A stretch of 64,000 nt of DNA from Microthrixaceae bacterium (GTDB lineage Bacteria > Actinomycetota > Acidimicrobiia > Acidimicrobiales > Microtrichaceae), in assembly GCA_023957995.1 (NCBI GenBank), contig JAMLGK010000003.1, forward strand, positions 1 through 64,000, in the 5' to 3' direction. The position numbers and the translations under genes were made by a program. The notes beneath the pieces were generated by a model. That model had not been told where the DNA came from. It saw only the letters and a list, made by a program, of their open reading frames with translations, and made no database searches. Of this stretch, positions 11,733 through 20,492 are shown piece after piece. Every line of letters starts with the position of its first letter. The first letter of the stretch is position 1.

Positions 11733-12413
11733 ATGACCTCGGGCGCCAAAGGGGTCTGGTGCGTCGTGGTGGCCGCTGGCTCGGGCAGCCGGTTCGGCAC
11801 CCACAAGCAGTTCGAGTCCCTCGGGTCGCAACGGGTGATCGACCACTCCCTGCGCACGGCTGCGGAAGCCTGTGAAGGTGTGGTGGCGGTTCTGCCGGCG
11901 GCTGCGATCGCCGAGGGGATCGTGGTGCCCGACGCCGATCTCGTCGTGGCAGGTGGCGACACCCGAACGGCGTCGTCCCAGGCCGGTACCGATTCGGTGC
12001 CTGACAGCGCCGAGGTGATCCTGGTGCACGATGCCGCGAGACCGCTGGCGAGCCCGGAGTTGTTCGCACGGGTGGTGTCGGCGGTTCGAGCCGGAGCTGA
12101 TGCCGTGGTGCCCGTGGTGCCGGTGGTCGATTCGATCCGCCACGTGAACGGTTCGGTGGTCGACCGCGACGAACTGCGTGCGGTGCAGACCCCTCAGGGT
12201 TTCCGCGCAGCACTGCTGCGCGAGGCGCTGGCCAGCACCCCCGAGGCCACCGATGATGCCCAGGCGGCCGAGTTGACCGGAGCGGCGGTGCAGATGGTCG
12301 ACGGTGAGCCGACGAACGTGAAGATCACCACGCCGGCGGACCTGTTGTTCGTCCGAGCTGTGCTCGATGAGCGTGCACCGGGCGCACGCACACACGACGA
12401 GAGAGCGGAGTAG
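11733..12413 (+). CDS. ispD: 2-C-methyl-D-erythritol 4-phosphate cytidylyltransferase IspD
   Basis: Third enzyme of the MEP route to isoprenoids: joins CTP to methylerythritol 4-phosphate. The 226-residue protein shows the nucleotide-binding N-terminus VVAAGSGSRFG, the metal-site motif LVHDAARPL and the late VDGEPTNVKITTP block. Start ATG 11733. The ispF start lies 3 nt after its stop, so the two enzymes are made from one transcript. Confidence 0.95.
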   Translation: MTSGAKGVWCVVVAAGSGSRFGTHKQFESLGSQRVIDHSLRTAAEACEGVVAVLPAAAIAEGIVVPDADLVVAGGDTRTASSQAGTDSVPDSAEVILVHDAARPLASPELFARVVSAVRAGADAVVPVVPVVDSIRHVNGSVVDRDELRAVQTPQGFRAALLREALASTPEATDDAQAAELTGAAVQMVDGEPTNVKITTPADLLFVRAVLDERAPGARTHDERAE

Positions 12414-12415
12414 CG

Positions 12416-12898
12416 GTGGAACTGCGGGTGGGCAACGGATTCGACATCCACGTGTTCAGCGACGATGCCAGCCGGAAGCTGGTTCTGGCAGGAGTGCACT
12501 TCGAGGGCGAAACCGCCCTGGAGGGCCACTCCGACGCGGATGTGGTCAGCCATGCGGTGGCCGAGGCACTCCTCGGAGCTGTCGGGCTCGGTGATCTCGG
12601 ATCACACTTCCCCGACACCGATGAGCGCTTCCGTGGCGCCGACAGCCTGGTGCTGTTGGCCGAGGTGGTGGCCGAGATACAGCGCGAGGGCTGGTCGGTG
12701 TCGAACGTCGACTGCTCGGTCGTGGCCGAGAGGCCCAAGCTGGCACCGCGGCGTGAGGAGATGCAACAACGCCTCGGCGCTGTGGTCGGCGCGCCGGTAT
12801 CGGTGAAGGGTCGCCGGGCCGAGGGTGTTGGAGCGCTGGGGCGTTCGGAGGGCATCGTGTGCCTCGCCTCGGCGTTGTTGGTCAGAGAGGACAGCTGA
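12416..12898 (+). CDS. ispF: 2-C-methyl-D-erythritol 2,4-cyclodiphosphate synthase IspF
   Basis: Trimeric cyclase of the MEP pathway, working two steps after IspD. The 160-residue protein has the zinc ligands Asp10 and His12 (GFDIHVF) and His46 in EGHSDADVVSH, the flexible loop DLGSHFPDTDERFRG, and the late ERPKLAP motif. GTG start at 12416. Its TGA overlaps the ATG of the downstream methyltransferase (TGATG at 12896-12900). Confidence 0.95.
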   Translation: MELRVGNGFDIHVFSDDASRKLVLAGVHFEGETALEGHSDADVVSHAVAEALLGAVGLGDLGSHFPDTDERFRGADSLVLLAEVVAEIQREGWSVSNVDCSVVAERPKLAPRREEMQQRLGAVVGAPVSVKGRRAEGVGALGRSEGIVCLASALLVREDS

Positions 12899-13893
12899 TG
12901 GCTCAGAAGAAGGCACGTTCCAACAGGCCAGGGTCCGGCAAACCAGGATCCCGCAAACCAGGGTCGAGATCCGGCTCCCGGTCGGGAGGGAGACCCACGG
13001 GCAGCCCGTCGCGCGGTGGGAGCGGCTCGAAGAGCGGTTCCAGGGCTCCGAAGCGCTCGGGTGCAGGTGCGCCGCGTGGTGGAGGGTCGCGATCCGCACG
13101 GGGTCGTTCTGGTGGTGGGGCCCGCTCCGACTCGCGTTCCCGGACCGATGGGGCGCTGGGGGGTACCCAGGTCGAGGGCCGTCACGCCGTGCGCGAGCTG
13201 CTGTTGGCCGGGCGTCGCCGCACCAAGGAGGTGTTCCTCGGCAACGAGGTCGAACGCGTCGACATCGTTGCCGACATCGTGGACCTGGCGTCCGAACTCG
13301 GAGTGCCCGTGCGCTCGGTCAGCCGTTCGAAGCTCGACCACGTCGCCCGCACCGAGGCCCCTCAGGGCGTGGTTGCGATGGCGGAGGCGCTGCCCTCGTC
13401 GGAGCTGGCCGCGCTGAGCCGCGGTTCGGAGGACAGCCCGGCGTTCCTGCTGGCGTTGGACGGGGTGACCGACCCGCAGAACCTCGGTGCTGTGATCAGG
13501 ATCGCGGAGTGCGCGGGGGTGGACGGTGTTCTCCTGCCGCGACACCGCTCGGCACATGTGACCCCTACGGTGACCAAGGCCGCCGCCGGTGCGGTGGAGT
13601 ACATGCCCATGGCAGTCGTCGGGGGGCTTCCCAGCGCGATCGAACAGATGAGGTCAGACGGCATCTGGGTGGTCGGTCTCGATGCCGGCGGAGAGACATC
13701 GATACACGACATCACCGTCGGGGCCGAGGCGGTATGTCTCGTGCTCGGTGCCGAAGGGCCCGGGCTGTCGCGACTGGTCAGGGAGCGTTGCGACGTCGTG
13801 GCGTCGATACCTTTGCGGGGCGCCCTCGCCTCACTGAACGTCGCGTCGGCGGGGGCGGTCGCGTGTTACGAGGTCGCCCGCCTGCGCAGCTGA
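12898..13893 (+). CDS. rlmB: TrmH/RlmB family 23S rRNA 2'-O-methyltransferase
   Basis: SPOUT-fold RNA methyltransferase expected to methylate G2251 of 23S rRNA (E. coli numbering). The 331-residue protein has a basic low-complexity tail of about 95 residues rich in Arg, Gly, Ser and Lys, an RNA-binding domain from VEGRHAVRELL, and the knotted catalytic domain with GVTDPQNLGAVIR, LVLGAEGPGL and SLNVASAGAVACYE. Start ATG 12898 overlaps the ispF stop by one base with GAGAGG upstream. The long basic tail is much longer than in E. coli RlmB but is common in actinobacteria. Confidence 0.92.
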   Translation: MAQKKARSNRPGSGKPGSRKPGSRSGSRSGGRPTGSPSRGGSGSKSGSRAPKRSGAGAPRGGGSRSARGRSGGGARSDSRSRTDGALGGTQVEGRHAVRELLLAGRRRTKEVFLGNEVERVDIVADIVDLASELGVPVRSVSRSKLDHVARTEAPQGVVAMAEALPSSELAALSRGSEDSPAFLLALDGVTDPQNLGAVIRIAECAGVDGVLLPRHRSAHVTPTVTKAAAGAVEYMPMAVVGGLPSAIEQMRSDGIWVVGLDAGGETSIHDITVGAEAVCLVLGAEGPGLSRLVRERCDVVASIPLRGALASLNVASAGAVACYEVARLRS

Positions 13894-13907
13894 GCGCTGC
13901 CCGAACG

Positions 13908-13945
13908 CCACACACCACCGCCCGGGGGTGAGCAGTGGTGTGTGG
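13908..13945. terminator. Hairpin between convergent genes
   Basis: Perfect 11-bp inverted repeat: CCACACACCAC at 13908-13918 and GTGGTGTGTGG at 13935-13945, with a 16-nt loop. It lies 14 nt after the rlmB stop and 47 nt from the end of the convergent surface-protein gene, fitting a two-way terminator. No T-run follows on either side. Confidence 0.6.
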
Positions 13946-13992
13946 AACCATCGGTTGTGGCGCCACTGGCCATCGCTGGACAGTGGGCGAGC

Positions 13993-16821
13993 TCAGCTCT
14001 CGTTGTCCCTGCGGCGCAGCTTCGAGGTGGTCGTCACTCCGAGCCCTATCAGCACCATGAGCGTCGCGAGCGCCAGCAGCGCAACGGGGTTCGATCCGGT
14101 GAACGCCAGACTGGCGGGTGTCGTGGCACCGGCAGAGCCGGTCGATCCGGTGGTTCCCGCTGCCGGAGTGTCCGACGAGACCGGCTGACCGGTCGGGGTT
14201 CCGCCGCTGTCGGTCCCGGGGTCGGTGGTGTTGCCCGGCTCCGACGGTGAGACCTCGGTGCCGACGGTCACCTGGAAGCTCGCCGATGCGGCGACCTCGG
14301 TGCCGTCGCTGAGCACCTGGGCCGAACACACATAGGGGGCGCCGGGGGTGAAGCCTCCGACCCGCACGGGATAGCTCGTCTGGGTTGCCGAGGTCGGCTT
14401 GCCCGACTTGGACGAACAACTCACGGCATAGGAGAGCCCGGACGCCTTGGCGGTGGGTCCCTCGCTGGGGCTGGTAGTGAGTCCCAGGGCCTCGAAGTCA
14501 ACCAGGATGTAGTCATCGCCGACCACAGGCGGCTTGATGGTCACGCTCTTGCAGCCGAAGCAGGCGTTTGCCGTGAGTGACTCGTTCGGGTGGACCGTGA
14601 TCATCTTGGCGCCCTGGGCTATCGGGTCGGGACCGTCGGCTCCGATCTCCAACGGAACGCCGTCGTACCAGATCGCATTGAAGTAGACGCCGGTGCCTCC
14701 CGCATCGGGGATGACCGGGGTGACATCCTCGTCGCCACAACCCAGGAAACCGAGTGTCCAGGTGCCGCTGGGGACCTCGGTGAAGCTGAAGTTGCCGTTC
14801 GGGTCGGTCGGGGCGAAGCGAACGCTCTCGAACGGCATGTACAACACGATGCAGGCCTGCAGACCCTGTCCACGCACGTTGGTGACCTTGCCCGTCACCG
14901 TTCCGGTGCCGCCGGCCAACGAGAGTGCGGCATCGATGTTCTTCACCGTGGCGCCGACGGCGACACTGACCGTCTGGGCGCTCGACGGCTCGATTCCACC
15001 ACCCCACCACTGTCCGAGGTACTTGCCGCCGGTGACCCCGTGCTCCTGGTCACCGCAGTCGGAGAACTGGACCACGTAGGTTCCCGCCGAGGCGAGCTGG
15101 ATGGAGTAGGAGCCGTCGGACTCGGTGTTGACCATGCCGCCCACGAAGTCCTCGGTGGAGGCCTGCACGCAGATGTCCTCGAGCGGTGTACCGCCGGTGT
15201 CCCTGACCGTTCCCTTGATCTGGGCGGCCGGGGCCAGTCGCGCGTTCACCCCTGACCTGGTCTCGCCCTCTGCGAGGTTGAGCACCTGGGCGTTGTCGAA
15301 GCTGGGAGTGTTGTCGTACCACTCACCGAGGTAGGGCCCGGTGCCGTCGCAGTCCTCGAAGCGGACGCGGATCGGGCCTGCGGGCAGGCGGTCCATGGAG
15401 TAGTTGCCGCTCGCGTCGGTCATGTCCCAGCCGACTGTGTCCCAGTAGTCATCGGCCCCATAGGCGGCGCCCACACAGATGCCGGGAGCGGGGCTACCGG
15501 AGGGATCGGTGACCTGCCCGGCGATGGTGGCACCGGCGCTCAGTTGGGCATTGATGCCACTGATCGGCCCGGATCCGTCGACGTCCAGAACGTCGGCGGT
15601 GTCCCATATGGGCGAATCGTCCCAGTACTCGGTGGCGTGGTTGTTGTTCGGATCCGCGAACCGCACGACGTACTGGCCCACTGCGATCGCGTTGGTCGTG
15701 TAGTTGCCGTCGGGGCCGGTCCGCACCGAAACGTAGCTGCCCCCATCTTGGGCAGGTTCGAACGAGACGTCCACATCGGCAAGTGGGTTCCCGCCGCTGT
15801 CGGTGACCGATCCCGAGATGCTCACGCCTGTCGACAGGGTCGCGTTGATGCCACCCATGGACGAACCCTCACCCTGGCTGATCGGTGTGGACGAGCCCAT
15901 GTCGGGAGCGTTCTGGTACCACTGCCCCAGGAAACTCTGGGCGCCGGTGCAGTCCTCGAACTGAACGTGTATCGGCCGAGGCGGGAGGCCGGTCAGGGTG
16001 TAGTTCCCAGAGGCATCGGTGATTGTGTCGCTCACCCACCAGCTCGAGCCTCCCTCCGAGAGGTATCCGGCCACACAGATGTCGACGAGCCCGTTGGAGC
16101 TCTCGTCCTGCACGTTGCCGCTGATGGTGGATGCCGCTGCAAGTTGCGCGTCGAGGCCGGTCAGCTCGGTTCCGTTGGTGACCATTAGGTCGAGGGTGCT
16201 GGCCGAGTCCTCTGCATAGGCGTCGTCCCAACGTTCCGCCGCGTATCTCTGGGGGTACTCGGTGTCTTCGAAGGTCAGGTCGTACTGGCCGTCGGTCACC
16301 GGGCCGACGCGGTAGTCGCCGTTGGAGTCGGTCATCGTCGATGACGAGTTGTAGGGACCCTGGGGATCGAGACGGACCTCGATGTTTTCGATCGGGCTGC
16401 CGCCCGAATCGGTGACGGTGCCCGACACCGACACGCCTGGCTGCATCGTGACGGTGCTGAGAGGAGTGTCGGTCGAGTCGACGACGTCCACGTACTGAGC
16501 GCCCGATTCGTCTGCTGCGCCGAGGTACCACTGGGTCACATACACACGGGGGTCGTTGCAGTCGGAGTACTGGATCCGGTGCTGGCCCTCAGGGAGGTCG
16601 GTGATGCTGAAGTTGCCGCTCGAATCCGTGGTGGTCGAGCTCTGGTTCTCAACCATCACGCAGACGTTCTGCAGCGGAGACCCGAGTTCGTCGACGACGT
16701 TGCCGGAGACCGACCCCACACCCGGAGCGGCCGAAGCGGAGCCGGGAAGGCCGAACAGCGTTGTGGCTGCGATGACAGCCATAACTGCTGCTATACGAGA
16801 AATTCGAGCGCGGAGGTTCAT
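13993..16821 (-). CDS. Secreted wall-anchored protein with seven carboxypeptidase-regulatory-like repeats
   Basis: A 942-residue extracellular protein. It has a signal peptide (MNLRARISRIAAVM then hydrophobic residues to SASA), seven beta-sandwich repeats each opening with a pattern like ISGTVTDSGGSPLENV (from residue 36 to about 700), a fibronectin-like region, a Ser/Thr/Gly/Pro linker, and a C-terminal sorting signal: LAFTG, a hydrophobic helix, then KLRRRDNES. LAXTG is the motif used by class E sortases of high-GC actinobacteria, so covalent wall anchoring is expected. No sortase gene lies in the window. Many repeats have paired cysteines (DICV and FEDC/YSDC), suggesting disulfides. Role probably structural or adhesive. 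Confidence 0.8.
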   Translation of the reverse strand: MNLRARISRIAAVMAVIAATTLFGLPGSASAAPGVGSVSGNVVDELGSPLQNVCVMVENQSSTTTDSSGNFSITDLPEGQHRIQYSDCNDPRVYVTQWYLGAADESGAQYVDVVDSTDTPLSTVTMQPGVSVSGTVTDSGGSPIENIEVRLDPQGPYNSSSTMTDSNGDYRVGPVTDGQYDLTFEDTEYPQRYAAERWDDAYAEDSASTLDLMVTNGTELTGLDAQLAAASTISGNVQDESSNGLVDICVAGYLSEGGSSWWVSDTITDASGNYTLTGLPPRPIHVQFEDCTGAQSFLGQWYQNAPDMGSSTPISQGEGSSMGGINATLSTGVSISGSVTDSGGNPLADVDVSFEPAQDGGSYVSVRTGPDGNYTTNAIAVGQYVVRFADPNNNHATEYWDDSPIWDTADVLDVDGSGPISGINAQLSAGATIAGQVTDPSGSPAPGICVGAAYGADDYWDTVGWDMTDASGNYSMDRLPAGPIRVRFEDCDGTGPYLGEWYDNTPSFDNAQVLNLAEGETRSGVNARLAPAAQIKGTVRDTGGTPLEDICVQASTEDFVGGMVNTESDGSYSIQLASAGTYVVQFSDCGDQEHGVTGGKYLGQWWGGGIEPSSAQTVSVAVGATVKNIDAALSLAGGTGTVTGKVTNVRGQGLQACIVLYMPFESVRFAPTDPNGNFSFTEVPSGTWTLGFLGCGDEDVTPVIPDAGGTGVYFNAIWYDGVPLEIGADGPDPIAQGAKMITVHPNESLTANACFGCKSVTIKPPVVGDDYILVDFEALGLTTSPSEGPTAKASGLSYAVSCSSKSGKPTSATQTSYPVRVGGFTPGAPYVCSAQVLSDGTEVAASASFQVTVGTEVSPSEPGNTTDPGTDSGGTPTGQPVSSDTPAAGTTGSTGSAGATTPASLAFTGSNPVALLALATLMVLIGLGVTTTSKLRRRDNES

Positions 16822-16871
16822 GTGACGAAGATCGGCACTTTGCCTGCTCCGGTTAGTGAAACTTTCTGCAA

Positions 16872-16889
16872 ATGGGCCGTTCGGCCCAT
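16872..16889. repeat. Perfect 8-bp inverted repeat upstream of the surface-protein gene
   Basis: ATGGGCCG, TT, CGGCCCAT at 16872-16889, about 50 nt before the start codon of the 942-residue protein (minus strand). It could fold in the leader RNA or serve as an operator; it does not fit any riboswitch consensus that I recognise. Confidence 0.6.
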
Positions 16890-17017
16890 CAATCCGGCGT
16901 CAGATCGGTCCGAGCACCCGATCACTTCATCAGGTCTGCAGCGATGGGTATACCCGTGCTTCATTTCGATGCCCCGAGGACAACTCTGGGATAATCCGAG
17001 GTGTGGAGGCCTCAGAA

Positions 17018-17599
17018 GTGAACGATGAGCTGGGTTCGATGCGCGCGGAGTTGCTCGAGGTGGTCCGTTCGAAGGCGTTGTTGCAGTTCGACGAACCCCG
17101 AGAGCTCTCCTCGGGTGAGATGAGCCGCGACTTCGTCGACGTGAAACGAGGTCTCGCCCGCGGGGCCGATCTCTGGCTGGGTTGTGCGGTGATGGCACGC
17201 ACGGTCGTCGGAGCCGGTGTGGGCTTCAACGCTGTCGGAGGTCTCACGCTCGGTGCTGACCAGTTCTCCCATGGTGTCGCCACCTACCTGGCCGATGACT
17301 GCGAGTGGTTCGTCGTGCGCAAGAAGCCCAAGGGCCGCGGGACGAACCAACTGATCGAGGGCAGCCAACTCGACGCGTCGTCCAGAGTGCTGTTGGTGGA
17401 GGACGCTGTGACCACCGGGGGTTCGATCCAACAGGCCTACAGCCACGTGGTCGACACCGGAGCCACCGTGGTGGCCGCGTCGACGATGGTCGACCGGGGT
17501 GATGAAGCAGCGGGATACTTCGAGGAACGGGGGGTGGCCTACCTTCCGGTGTTCACCTATCGGGACCTCGGGATCGAACCGATCGGCCGTCGTCGGTAG
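17018..17599 (+). CDS. pyrE: Orotate phosphoribosyltransferase-like protein
   Basis: Type I phosphoribosyltransferase that should attach PRPP to orotate in pyrimidine synthesis. The PRPP loop VLLVEDAVTTGGS is a close match to OPRT, and the preceding FVVRKKPKGRGTNQLIEG corresponds to the flexible catalytic loop (VRKEAKxHG in OPRT). 193 residues from GTG 17018, chosen because GGAGG lies at 17005-17009; GTG 17003 is possible. It stands alone, with no other pyrimidine genes near, so another phosphoribosyl acceptor cannot be excluded. Confidence 0.75.
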   Translation: MNDELGSMRAELLEVVRSKALLQFDEPRELSSGEMSRDFVDVKRGLARGADLWLGCAVMARTVVGAGVGFNAVGGLTLGADQFSHGVATYLADDCEWFVVRKKPKGRGTNQLIEGSQLDASSRVLLVEDAVTTGGSIQQAYSHVVDTGATVVAASTMVDRGDEAAGYFEERGVAYLPVFTYRDLGIEPIGRRR

Positions 17600-17632
17600 G
17601 CGCCACTGCCAGGGCTGACGAGTCTCAGCGGC

Positions 17633-18532
17633 TCACGGATCCGGAGTCAGGTGAGCGAGCCAGTCGCTCACCTCGCCCAGTGCCGCATCGGCCTCGGGGA
17701 TCACCCCTGCCATGCCGTGGAACCCGTGGGGCATGGCCGGCCAGATCCGCAGCTCGACCGGGACACCTGCGGCCCCAGCGCGTTCGGCGAGGGTTTCGGC
17801 GTCGCTCCGGCAGCGGTCCACCTCGCCCGCGTGCAGCAACATGGGTGGGACCCCGGCGAGATCGGCGTGGAGCACTGAAGCCTGCGGATGCGCGGGGTCG
17901 CCGGTGGGCCCCACGTAGTCGCGGCCGCGCCGACGCAGCCAGGCGGGATTCAGGAACGGATCCCGTCCCAGCGGGCTGGTGGCAGATTCACCGCGGGCGA
18001 GCAGGTCGAACCATCCACACAGCGAGACGATGCCGTCCGCCCGGTCGCGGACCCCGGCATCCCGAACGGCGAGGGCCACAGCCATCCCGCCACCGCAGGA
18101 GTCGCCCATCAGGACCACCGGGCCGGCGAGGGCAGAGACCTCCGTAGCAAACGCCTCGATCAGAGCTTCGAGCTGGGTGGGGAAGATCGACTCCGGCGCG
18201 AGCGGGTACTCGGCGACGAAGACCTGCCAGCCGGTCGCCCGTGCCACCGAGGCTCCGTAGAAGCCGTAGGAGGCCGCGTCGGAGGTGACGAACCCGCCAC
18301 CGTGCACGAAGAACACAGTGCCGCCGGGTTCCCCGGCCTCGGGCCGCACCCAGACGCCGAGTCCCGAAGACGACGGCTCCACGATCACGCCCTCGCCGGG
18401 GTCGTGGCCGTGGACCACCTCGAATTTTGCCCGCACGGCGTCGATGTCGTCGTCGGGGTCCGAGAAGTCATCGGGGAACAGCGGCGCGAGTGCTTCGTAC
18501 TCAGCGCTGGCGAGCGGCAGGTCTTCGCTCAT
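17633..18532 (-). CDS. Alpha/beta hydrolase, HSL-type esterase
   Basis: 299-residue cytoplasmic esterase/lipase of the hormone-sensitive-lipase (family IV) group. It shows the oxyanion motif FVHGGGF, the nucleophile elbow GDSCGGG, an Asp in HAGEVDRCRSDAE and a His in MPHGFHGM, in the family order. Preferred substrates are likely short acyl esters. It converges with pyrE, whose stop is about 30 nt away, and is followed upstream by zwf on the same strand. Confidence 0.85.
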   Translation of the reverse strand: MSEDLPLASAEYEALAPLFPDDFSDPDDDIDAVRAKFEVVHGHDPGEGVIVEPSSSGLGVWVRPEAGEPGGTVFFVHGGGFVTSDAASYGFYGASVARATGWQVFVAEYPLAPESIFPTQLEALIEAFATEVSALAGPVVLMGDSCGGGMAVALAVRDAGVRDRADGIVSLCGWFDLLARGESATSPLGRDPFLNPAWLRRRGRDYVGPTGDPAHPQASVLHADLAGVPPMLLHAGEVDRCRSDAETLAERAGAAGVPVELRIWPAMPHGFHGMAGVIPEADAALGEVSDWLAHLTPDP

Positions 18533-18639
18533 ATCGGGCTTCCCACCATGCCGATGGTAGTTCCGGCCCGATCGTCGCGGACCCCGACGGCTGACCGGGT
18601 GGTCCCGACCGCGGGTCCGACCTGCGGCAGCGGTTGAGC

Positions 18640-20097
18640 TCAGGCGTCGCGCGAACGCCAGCGGCGCTCGAACGGCAGGCGCCAGCTGTAGGGCGCTATC
18701 AACGCGTGCATCGCCTCGGGGCCCCAGCTCCCGGCAAAATACGGATGCACCCGCGGTGGGTCCTCCAGCATCCCGTCGGCCACCTCCCAGAGCCGCTCGA
18801 TGCCTTCCGAGCTGGTGAACAGCGTCTGGTCACCGGCCATGGCGTCGTGGATGAGTCGTTCGTATGCTTCGAGCACGTTGTGTTCGTCTCCGGTCTCCTG
18901 GGTGGCGAACTGCATGCTCAGCTTGTCGAGCACGAAACCGGGTCCGGGCCGCTTGCCGTAGAACGACAGCGACAGCCTCGAGGAATCGGCCAGGTCGAAG
19001 GTCAGGTGGTCGGGTCCCAGCGAGCCGACTCCCGACCCGGTCGGGAACATGCTCTTGGGTGGCTCCTTGAACGCGATCGACACGATCCGGGCTCCTTCGG
19101 CCAGCTGTTTGCCCGTGCGCAGGAAGAACGGGACTCCGGCCCAACGCCAGTTGTCGATCCAGCACCGCAGCGCTACGAAGGTCTCCACCTGCGACTGGGG
19201 AGTCACGCCCCCGATCTCGCGATAGCCGGCGAACTGGCCACGCACCACGTCGTCGACCGTGATCGGCAAAACGGATCGGAACACCTTGTTCTTCTCCTCG
19301 TTGATCGCACTGGGTTCGAGCGCGGTCGGGGACTCCATTGCCACGAAAGCCATGATCTGGAACAGGTGCGTGACCACCATGTCGCGGAACGCCCCTGCTG
19401 ATTCGTAGAACTCCGCCCGGGTGGCGATGGACAACGTCTCGGGTACATCGATCTGGACATGGTCGATGTGCTGGCGGTTCCAGATCGGCTCGAAGAGTCC
19501 ATTGGCGAAGCGGAACGCGAGGATGTTGAGAGCCGCTTCCTTGCCGAGGAAGTGGTCGATGCGGAAGATCTCGTCCTCGGTGAAGATCTCCCGGACGTGA
19601 CTGTTGAGTTCCCGGGCGCTCGCAAGGTCGGTCCCGAAGGGCTTCTCCATGACGATTCGCGATCGCACGGACAGACCGGCCTCGCCCAGCGTCGTAACCA
19701 CGGCTCGGGAGGCCTTGGGCGGAATGCTCAGGTAGTGGAGCCTCCTGATCGAATCCGGGTCGGCATCAAGTTCCGACTCGCAGGTCTTCACCGCCGCGGC
19801 GAGCCCGTCGGCGCCCTCGACCTGCGAGACGTAGTGCAGCAGCTGACTGAACCCGTGCCAGGAATCCTTCATGACGGCACTGCTGGCGAAGTTGTTGCAT
19901 ACCTGGCTGGCGAGATCCCGGAAGTCGTCGTCGCTGAGCTGCTCGAGTGAGGTGCCGAGCACACGGCACTCCGGCAACAGCCCCGCGTCGAACAAGCGGA
20001 GCAGCCCCGGTAGGAGCTTGCGACTTGCGAGGTCACCGGTGGCTCCGAAGAGGACGATCACATGGGGATCGAGGTGGCGGTCGTAGGGATGGTCCAC
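18640..20097 (-). CDS. zwf: Glucose-6-phosphate dehydrogenase
   Basis: First enzyme of the oxidative pentose phosphate pathway, making NADPH and 6-phosphogluconolactone. It has the Rossmann motif FGATGDLASRK, the RIVMEKPFG block and the substrate motif RIDHFLGKE. The frame is open to 20250; GTG 20097 is taken as the start because it gives VDHPYDRHLDPHVIVLFGATGDL-type spacing, placing the Rossmann motif about 20 residues from the N-terminus and a 485-residue product. No clear ribosome site decides it, and GTG 20160 is an alternative. Neighbours are not gnd, tal or opcA, unlike the usual actinobacterial cluster. Confidence 0.93.
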   Translation of the reverse strand: MDHPYDRHLDPHVIVLFGATGDLASRKLLPGLLRLFDAGLLPECRVLGTSLEQLSDDDFRDLASQVCNNFASSAVMKDSWHGFSQLLHYVSQVEGADGLAAAVKTCESELDADPDSIRRLHYLSIPPKASRAVVTTLGEAGLSVRSRIVMEKPFGTDLASARELNSHVREIFTEDEIFRIDHFLGKEAALNILAFRFANGLFEPIWNRQHIDHVQIDVPETLSIATRAEFYESAGAFRDMVVTHLFQIMAFVAMESPTALEPSAINEEKNKVFRSVLPITVDDVVRGQFAGYREIGGVTPQSQVETFVALRCWIDNWRWAGVPFFLRTGKQLAEGARIVSIAFKEPPKSMFPTGSGVGSLGPDHLTFDLADSSRLSLSFYGKRPGPGFVLDKLSMQFATQETGDEHNVLEAYERLIHDAMAGDQTLFTSSEGIERLWEVADGMLEDPPRVHPYFAGSWGPEAMHALIAPYSWRLPFERRWRSRDA

Positions 20098-20492
20098 CCG
20101 GTGACGGTAGGGAACTCGCGTTTCGTGTTCGTTGCCGGCCCACGATCCTGGGGTGAACACTGATTCCGGTGCTTGAGCCGGTCCCGCAGCTGGGTCGTTC
20201 CGCCGGCCCCGCCGAGTTCCCTGGCCCGGGTCCAGGCCCTTCCGGCCCATGCTCGGAATCGATCGCGTCAGCCGAAAAACATCGACCCCATCTTGCTGGT
20301 CGTCCGATCACAGCTGGCAGCCAAGTGATCCGGTTGATCCGATAGGTCGGTCCGTTCGGGGCGGTCTGTCGGGCATCGTGGCGCACGAGTGTTCCCGTGG
20401 TGTTTCACGAGGTGTCACTTCATCGGGGCGAAACGCTGCCGTGACAACGCGTGGGTACGTTCCGCTGGTACCAAACAGATTCGAGGCAGGCC
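20098..20492. other. 395-bp spacer between divergent zwf and glnN
   Basis: No convincing gene. The only structured signal seen is the GlnR-like half-site series at 20419-20445. The zwf leader side has no clear Shine-Dalgarno sequence; on the glnN side GAGG at 20483-20486 precedes the ATG. Confidence 0.5.
20419..20445 (+). promoter_or_regulatory. Candidate GlnR-like operator upstream of glnN
   Basis: Half-sites spaced every 11 bp: TTCAT (20419-20423), six nt, GAAAC (20430-20434), six nt, GTGAC (20441-20445). The actinobacterial GlnR box is gTnAc-n6-GaAAc repeated, so two of three half-sites match well and the first weakly; the expected fourth half-site is poor. It lies about 50 nt before the start of a glutamine synthetase gene, which is a natural GlnR target. 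Confidence 0.35.

Noticed and set aside
16822..16950. Cyclic di-GMP riboswitch before the surface-protein gene
   Set aside because: A GGCAAAG stretch resembles part of the class I motif, but the other conserved blocks are missing.
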